Assembly (NCBI GenBank): GCA_032158295.1
Contig: CM063250.1
Span: forward strand, 2,425,501 to 2,489,500
Direction: 5' to 3'
Length of the DNA stretch: 64,000 nt
Source of the DNA: Pycnopodia helianthoides
Lineage: Eukaryota; Echinodermata; Asteroidea; Forcipulatida; Asteriidae
Position 1 is the stretch's first letter. The number at the start of each line of letters is the position of its first letter. Both the position numbers and the translations under genes were made by a program. Below, one piece after another: positions 52,101 to 61,100 of this stretch. The notes below the pieces were generated by a model. The model had not been told where the DNA came from, did no database searches, and saw nothing but the letters and a program-made list of their open reading frames with translations.

Positions 52101-55100
52101 CCCCGACGAGATGACGTGTGTATCGAATTGCACCTCTAGTCAGTTCATCTGCAACAATGACAAGTGCATCCCGTTCTGGTGGCGCTGTGATGGACAAGAT
52201 GATTGTGGTGATAAATCTGATGAACCAGACGACTGCCGTAAGTGTGTTTAGTTTATAGGCAAGACATGTTTTAAACTATGGTACTGGATCTAAGACAACA
52301 ATGCTCCATACTTGTATCCCTGACCCTTACTCTTACCCTTACCATAACCTTAACCCTTACCCTTACCCTAACTCTTACCCTTACCCTAACTCTTACCCTT
52401 ACCCTAACTCTTCCTAACCCTTACCCTACCCTAACTCTTACCCTACCTAACTCTTACCCTTACTCTTACCCTAACCCTAACCCTTACCGTAATTCTTACC
52501 CTTACCCTAACCTTAACCCTAACCCTAACCCTTACCCTAACCTAACCCTTACCCTAACTCTCACCCTAACCCTTACCCTTACCCTAACCCTGACCCTTAC
52601 CCTAACTCTCACCCTAACCCTGACCCTTACCCTAACTCTTTACTCTAACCCATTTATTTCTCTCGTTGCGGATAGCGTCATCAGCGGGAGATAGGGTACA
52701 CAGGTCTTTCTCTGCATTCATGACACAAGTATTTGACGCCATGATGCCTGTTTAGCCTTTCCCATTAAATATGCGAATCACATTCGCGCATGCATACAGA
52801 TACTATTGGTTGGCAAATACCTCAGAGTTGTGCACTAGGCAGGCACACAAACATGTATGCATCATGCCACCATTAGCCTCATCCAAAAAGGCCTGATGTT
52901 CCCTCATTTGGCCAACCAGTAGTGTTAGTGTGCGATGTGCAATTTACATATAACATGGGAAGGGTGTATCAGACTACATTCCTCTTAACGTTTTTAGCAC
53001 TCTTGTTTGTCTGGTATAGACGTTTTGCATGTGTCTACATAACTATTTCCAGACAGTTTGAATGCATGCACAGTCATATACCAATCAAAAGCTATGAGCC
53101 AATGATGCTTCTTCTGTTGAGGGCGCTGTTTATGTTTGTGACATCATATTATGGCCGAGTCCGAATAGATGATTTGGTAGTGGCTACTGCCGGAACGCCA
53201 AACGATCTGATTCCCCAACGTTGTCGTTGCAGCCATCGGCCATATCCGTAGCTGAAGCCACTGGATTCAGACACGGTCTATTCAACTCTTGATAGTCAGT
53301 TTAACCTCTGACCCTTGTAGTATTTACGAATCACAGGTAATCCTATTTCATTGTTTAATTGCAAAAGGTCCGTTCTACTGTGTGGTGGGCCAATTCCAAT
53401 GTGCCAATTCCACTGAGGAGAATAAAGATTGTATCAATCCATCCTATGTGTGCGACGGGGAAGACGACTGTTTGGATGCGTCTGATGAACTCAGCTGCGG
53501 TAAGTTGGTTCTGATTCTGATTTATAGGCAAAATTTTCGGAGAAAGGTACAATAAAAGTCACCTGTTAGAGTTTCAGATGAATACAGTGTCTACTTGGTG
53601 AGAAAACAGGAAAACACTGTCACAGTATTTTCATCAAGAACGTTGAATCCATCCACGTTTAGTGTGGTGACAGCGGGTACCAACCGCATCTCTGGCGCAG
53701 TATTCACAAACAGACACAATGGAAATTTGAATCTCCAAAAAGCGTCTGAAGGCTATCTTTGGAGATTCAAATTTTTTTCGACGGACTTTTGTTGATTTCT
53801 AATAAACGGGGGCATTTCAGACAAGATAACTCTGAAGGATGCTTTACTACCATTACCATCTTTATACCAAGTAGTCTTTCAGAAAAAAATTACACAATTT
53901 TTATTTTGCTTTCCTTGCCAAAATATGACCCTACCTTTAGGTTTGAAGAATTTTGGGGAAAACAAGTTTGTTTGAACAATTGTACTCTTTTAACTCTTTT
54001 TACAACTATTCTACTTTCCATACAACTATTTTAATTCCCTGTGTATTTGTACAGAGCGACACACATGTATGCCGAGCCAGTGGAAATGTCACAACAGCAG
54101 TCGATGCATTCCTCTCTCATTCCGCTGTGATAGCTTTGAGCATTGTCCCAACGGTGAAGATGAACAAGATTGCCGTAAGTCTACTAGTCATCCCCAGGGC
54201 TCCAAATTTACCCTGGACCGCAGGCCCAAGGCCAGTGATGTTAGCGTTGGGCCGGTACACTATTAAGACCGGACGAGTCCGCTGCGCTTGTGTTTTACAA
54301 TTGAATAATAATACCTCACTGTGCGATGACTTTAGTTTGAAAAAATTATGTTCAAATGTTGACTTTGAGTCTGGTAAACATCTTTCAGGGCCCAATTTCA
54401 TAGAGCTGCTTAAGCACAAAAAGTAGCTAAGCACGACAAAATTATGCTTACCAGAATAAGGTTACCAGCTAAACTACCATGTCACATGTGCAATTTGTGA
54501 CTGGTATCCTGCTCATTTCTGCTTAGCAGAAAACTGTTAAGCAATATTTTCTGCTTAAGCAGCTCTATGAAATTGGCGCCCAGGTCTGTTGAGTATTGGA
54601 GTGTACTTGCCCATGAAACAATTGAGATAAAACTTCTCTTAGTGTTGTTCAAATCAAAACAGTTCGGTAAAGTCTTTTCTCATTTTGATCTGGTCTTGTA
54701 AAAAGAATTCTGATCCAGTAAAAATGCTAAGTTACGAGAACCCGGTGGTCTCACGGATTTTTCTACCCAAATCCAAGCCCTGATTCTCATTTAGGGCTTC
54801 ATTCTCACAGCAAATTTGACAGGTAAACTGGATGCAACCAACATGAATGCATACAGAAGGCACACCTTGGTAGCACATGAGACACTTGTCTAATAATGTC
54901 TCAAGGATATTTAACTGAAAGTTGAAATGTGGAGGAAACTTCCGTTGAATCTTCATCCTAGTAAATAAAATAAGTGAAGTTTGAAAAAAGAAATATTCAG
55001 GGCTTGAGATTCACAATGGACTGTATCCCCAAGGCGGGGGATTTTAGTGCTGGGCCAGCAAACTTGCCACAGGACAAATCCGGGGGTCTTATGTTTTTAA

Positions 55101-58100
55101 AAATTGAACGATAGTACTTCGTTGTGTAATAATGTATCTTCAAAAAGATTATATTAAAATGTTGACTTTGAAGTCAGTAATTCCAGGCCTGAAAGATGAT
55201 CGTCTTCGAGCTTGAAGGAACGTCTTGTTTCGATAACTGCTCTACTCACTCGGGTACATTCTTTGTTTATTACCTCAGCTACACCTACATGCCGCGAGGG
55301 ACAGTTCTCTTGTCTCAACGTCCACTGTATACCTGAGGCCTGGAAGTGTGATGGCGACGATGATTGCGGGGACAGGAGGACTGAGCCTGATACATGTGGT
55401 GAGGACGGGCCGGAGATTTCTCGATTTTATTTCACAATTTTCCATTTGCCTTAGAAACTCTCTTTTAAAAAAAAGGAAAAAAAAAAAAACATCATTTTTC
55501 TCAACTTCTAGGTTGTATTTTTCTGGTGCAAGGGAGGGTCTAATGATCTACTGGAAGACACCTAGGGAGCTTGATCCTCTAGACTACGGGAAAGAACCAA
55601 ACCCATCTGCCATTTTTGTGGCTGCGAAGTAGCAATCCAATATTGGTCATTCACAGAGCTCTCATTTTTCTTAAACTAACAAATACCTATCAAAAAATTC
55701 AATGTGTTCATTTTAATAAAACCTGAACGGTGAAAATAGTAGTACTCATGTCTTCAAATCTTGTTTTGTTAGTTTTTTTTTGAGCATTTCTGACTTTTTG
55801 TGGTTTTATGTTTTTTCAGAAGCATGACGTGCCCGGAGAACCACTTCACGTGTAATAATTCCCACTGCATTCCTTATAGGTGGCGCTGCGACGGAGAAAA
55901 CGACTGTGTTGACCATTCAGATGAAACAGACTGCGGTAAGCTTCAGCTGCAAATATGTTTAGCGTCTTTAGCTTTCCGCCTTTAAAAAAAAAAAATCCTT
56001 ATCCTACTAATTAAGAATCTTTGGGTGGCATGGATGGCTAGTGCATAAAGCGCTCGCCTCTCACCACTGTGACCCTGGTTCGAATCCTGGCTAAGGTCAT
56101 GGCAGAGGGGGCATGGAAAACTGGCAGAGGGGGCATGGAAAACTGGCAGAGGGCATGGAAAACTGGCAGAAGGGGCATGGAAACTTGGTAGAGGGGCACG
56201 GAAACCTGGCAGAGGGGCATGAAAACCTGGCAGAGGGGCATGGAAACCTGGCAGAGGGGCATGGAAACCTGGCAGAGGGGCATGGAAACCTGGCAGAGGG
56301 GCATGGAAACCTGGCAGAGGGGCATGGAAACCTGGCAGAGGGGCAGGAAACCTGGCAGAGGGGCATGGAAACCTGGCTGAGGTGCACGGAAACCTGGCAG
56401 AGGGGCACGGAAACCTGGCAGAGGGGCATGGAAACCTGGCTGAGGGGCACGGAAACCTGGCTGAGGGGCACGGAAACCTGGCAGAGGGGCACGGAAAGAG
56501 AAAAACCTGGCTGAGGGGCACGGAAACCTGGCAGAGGGGCATGGAAACCTGGCAGAGGGGCATGGAAACCTGGCAGAGGGGCATGGAAACCTGGCAGAGG
56601 GGCATGGAAACCTGGCTGAGGGCATGGAAACTTGGTAGAGATTATAAAGTGAGTAACTTACCTCAAAAGCCTCTCCCTTCATCTTCCTTGACACACAGGT
56701 AAACTGACGTGTGGTGCTGATCAATTCCAGTGTCTGAACTACCGCTGTATCCCTCAGAATTGGCGATGTGATGCGACGATGACTGCCAAGACGGCTCCGA
56801 CGAAGATAATTGTGGTCAGTTGAGCATTTGAGATAAATTAACCCTCCTACTATCTGACCAATCAATAAGATCAACACATTTATTTGATGCGAGTGGTTGG
56901 TATGGAAAGTTTTTGGTATTACACATGGTGGACAAATATTGAGATTTGTCCATTTGTTAAAAACAAAAATGTGAATAAATTTTTGGGTGTTGGGTGCCTT
57001 TCCCTTGGGTCACTTGAAATCTCTGGAGCCCATCAATATATTTTATTACAAGTTGAAATTAAAATTCCCCTGCGGTTTAACAGTTGAGATTGAAATGATG
57101 TAATTCTGACCAGCAGGGTTGTTTTATCAGCAAATGATAGCGCTTTTTTTTTCATCATCTAAAAAATAAACTATTTGATTTGACCAACTATGAGAGTTTG
57201 AGTGTCATCTGAACCAACCGAACTGAGATACAGTTTCAAATCATTATCTAATGTTCGTTTCCTTCGACCCCTTGCCCCTACCTCAGAGTTCACTTGCACT
57301 GGCAACCAGTTCACCTGCGAAAGCAACGAGTGTATCCCTCAAGAATGGAAGTGTAACGGCGAAATGAACTGTGCCGATGGTTCAGATGAGGGCCAGGCAG
57401 TGTGTGGTACGTTGGATTCTGCAAACTTCTATTCGTCGCAACGTTGTTTATTTGAATGTTGCATCTCACAAATACTCCGTGCCAAATCGTTGTATCTCGG
57501 CGCGCACTTGTTTTGTTTTGTACATCTGAGTTATTTTCAGCGAGATAGGACGTTTTGACACTTTCAAAGTCATGCATATCGTAAATGCTATTCTAGAAGA
57601 TTAGCGTTTTTTTTTGCACCGACACGACGTATTGATCCCACTTCACGACGCGCAATGCACCTGCATACCCCTATCGCATCTGCCGTTGTGGGAGTCGAAA
57701 CTCAAGCAAGGGAGTTGACTCACGAAGTGTCGGAAACGATAGACGGATAGTGGGTGGAGGTGCGTATCGTGTTGTGCAGGAGTTCAACAGACAGACCATT
57801 TTAGGCCCATTTTATATGCCCTGTACAAGTGTTTTCCATCATTACTGCATTTTTGAACACCTATGCAGTGCGCGCAGGTTTGAACTCGCGCCGAAAATCT
57901 ACGTTCTTTACTCGTTCATAAATGTCAAAATAAATACTGACAGACGATACTGTTTGAAAACGGATAACATACAAAAACGTTGGCATATCTCACGGACATA
58001 TGGAGTGCCAAATTGTTTGTACATGGCTGATGGACTTGAGACAATAACTCAGTTATTGGTTTTTTATTTAAATACTTGTGGATTTTTTTCATGCAATACC

Positions 58101-61100
58101 TAAAATAAAAGCTTAAGACTTTCGTGAATCTACACATAATAGCTGTTTGAAATTGTAAAAAAAATTTCTTCAAATTGGCTTAAAATAGGAGCTTGCATCT
58201 TTAAACAGCCACACAAGCAAAGGATCAGCGTTCATTATTTGGTTATTATCTTTTGATGAACGACATTTTGTTTTTGAATGTTGATCATCACAAGACAATG
58301 CGGTGATTTGCTGAATTGCTTTGATTATTTTGATTTTTTTTGTCACGTTTGCAGATTCCGTCCAGTGCACTGATGATGAGTTCAAGTGTGAAAATAACCA
58401 GTGCATCTGGAACCGCTGGCACTGTGACGGTGATCGGGACTGTCATGATGGATCCGATGAGAACCAATGTAAGTACCAGGAACTAAGACCAGGGCCCAAT
58501 TTCATAGAGCTGCTAAGCACAACAATTTGCTTAGCATGAAATTTCTTCCTTGATAAAAACAGGGTTACCAACCAAATTTCCATGTGTTGCATATTGCTTG
58601 TTACTGGTATTCAGCTGTTGTTTGCTTATCCTGAAAAACACGTGGAAATTTGGTTGGTAATCCTGTTTTTATCAATGAAGAAATTTATGCTAAGCAAATT
58701 GTTGTGCTTGGCAGCTCTATGAAATTGGGCCCAGTTTCATGGAGCTGCTGAAGCACAAAAAGTATCTAAGCACAACAAAATTATGCTTACCAGAATAACG
58801 TTACCACTCAAACTACCATGTCACAAGTACAATTTGTGACTGGTATCCTGCTCTTTTCTGCTAACCAGAAATTTCTTAAGCAATATTTTCTGCTTTATTG
58901 GCTTTATGAAATTGGGCCCTGAAACTGGTAAGCGTAAAAAATTGCTTTGCACAGACAAATACTGCTAAGCAGGAAACAGGTTACCAGTGAAAATACCATG
59001 TCATTCACATTGTGATGAACGGTGTCCCACTATTAGTTTGCCTAGCAAAGTAATTTGCTTAGCGATGTTTTAATCTATTTAACAGCTTTTATGAAAATGG
59101 GTGGATGTCACACATTGCAATAGTACAAGTAAGGAGTAGCAGACAATCGCCACTTTGGACTGCATTGGGTTGCTTTTCTTGTTCTTGCCTCTCCATTTGG
59201 CATGTCGTGGCTGAGCGGCCAAACACACTGGGCTCAAGCTCTGGTGTTTCTGATCGAGTGTGGGTGCAAGTCTCGGTCATGACACTTGTGTCCTTGAGCA
59301 TGACACATGACACATCATCACTTCGTTCTTCTGATGGGACGTAAAGCCACAGGTCCCATGTGTTGTGTAATTTATGTACATTGTGTAAAAGTGTAACAGT
59401 TACACTTACTGCTAAGAAAAGGGGTTTGGCCAAATGTTTCTGGCAGTGGCTGCTGAATGTGCTGCAGCATCTTGTAAACCCTTATAAGGTGCTGTATAAA
59501 GCTCTTCCAATATTATGCGGCGCAGTTGGTTGTTTTGGTTTTAAGACATTGGGTTTAAAATAGGTAGAATCCCAACCAACCTTGACAGCACCGAGGAAGG
59601 AATGCTCAACCAAAACATCAAATGAATGTTTGTTCTTTTGTTGTATTTGAAGGTGTCAAAAGGGTGTGTAAAGACTCCCAGTTTCAATGCAACAATACGC
59701 AGTGCATCCCTCGACGGTGGCGCTGTGACGGAGAAGACGACTGCGGCGATAACTCCGATGAAGTAATCAGTCTTTGTGGTAAGAGGTTGTTGGACTATGT
59801 GGCTAGTCTAAAGGCTTGTCACATGCTTTATGTGAATCCTGGGGCCTTTTTTCAAACCTAGGCTTGGGCTCTGGCTCTAGCTTGGGCTCTGGCTGCAGCT
59901 TGGGCTCTGGCTTGGTCTCTGACTCTGGCTTGGTCTGCGGCTCCGGCTTGGGCCCTTGCTCTGGCTTGGGCTCTGGCTTGGGCTCTGCTTGGGCTCTGCT
60001 TGGCTCTGGCTTGGGCTCTGGCTTGGTCTCTGGCTTGGTCTCTGGCTTGGACTCTGGCTTGGGCTCTGGCTCCGGCTTAGTCTATGGCTCCGGCTTGGGC
60101 CCTTGCTCTGGCTTGGGCTCTGGCTTGGGCTCTAGCTTGGGCTCTGGCTTGGGCTTTGGCTTGGGCTCGGGCTCTGGTTTGGGCTCTGGCTTGGGCTCTG
60201 GCTCCGGCTTGGTCTCCGGCTTGGGCCCTTGCTCTGGCTTCAGCTCAGGCTCTGGCATCAAGCCTTTGTTCTTTTTTTAAAATTTGCTTCAAATTTTAAA
60301 ATGACAAGTGGCTATGCCTTGTCAAAGTCTACCTAACACATAGCAAAACACTTCTTAATCATAAGTTCTTTTAATAACAATTCACTCACTTTGCAACCTC
60401 AAAGTTGGAAAGAACTTATTGCTTTCATGACAGAGTATGTTAAAACTGTCAACGACGAATGTTGGAGATTTTCAATTTACTGAAGGTATACATCGACTTT
60501 TAATAACTGATCATTTCTATTAATTGAACTAAAAAGTCGCATCCCCTTAAGGTGATCCCTCTCCTCTCCTGTTGTATCATAAACTGTGGGTTATACGATA
60601 GTTACAGGTTGAATGGCTTCTGACCTCCCACCCCGAGCAAAGATATTGACAAAATAGAGAGACCGCCAACATTAGGGGTAGATAGCTCAGTTGGTAGAGC
60701 GCCGGCACGCTAACCTGGACACAGGTTCAAACTCAGCTCCAGTCAATTCTTTTTCTTTGATCAACCTAACTTGAAAAAAATTTTACCTAGTCAAGTTTCC
60801 TTTGTGGTTTATTACTTGATGTTTGAACTAAAATTTGTCTGCTTTTTAAAAATTTCAGCACGTCTGTCTTGTCCTCGAAACCGGTTTCAGTGTCGTAATC
60901 ATATTTGCATCTATCCCTCGTTGGTGTGTGATGGACATGATAATTGCGGAGATAACAGCGATGAGGATTGTAAGTTATTTACAGACTACTTGGAGGGCCC
61001 TCTTCTACCCCTCCCTCCTCCCCAGGGGTAGATTTATATAAGAGGCACATTACTAAACCTTCCTGTTTCACTGATTCCCATTAATTCAACAGAAAGTTTC

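Noticed and set aside
52278..52694. TLTLTL 138-residue frame
   Set aside because: Telomere-like repeat translated.
56038..56877. Minus-strand frames of 279 and 207 residues rich in CPSARFP
   Set aside because: They are the 21-bp minisatellite; all frames stay open only because the period is a multiple of three, and they run across the LA6 exon on the wrong strand.
59816..60280. Glycine/serine/leucine-rich 154-residue frame
   Set aside because: 12-bp minisatellite, no conserved codon pattern and no splice fit.
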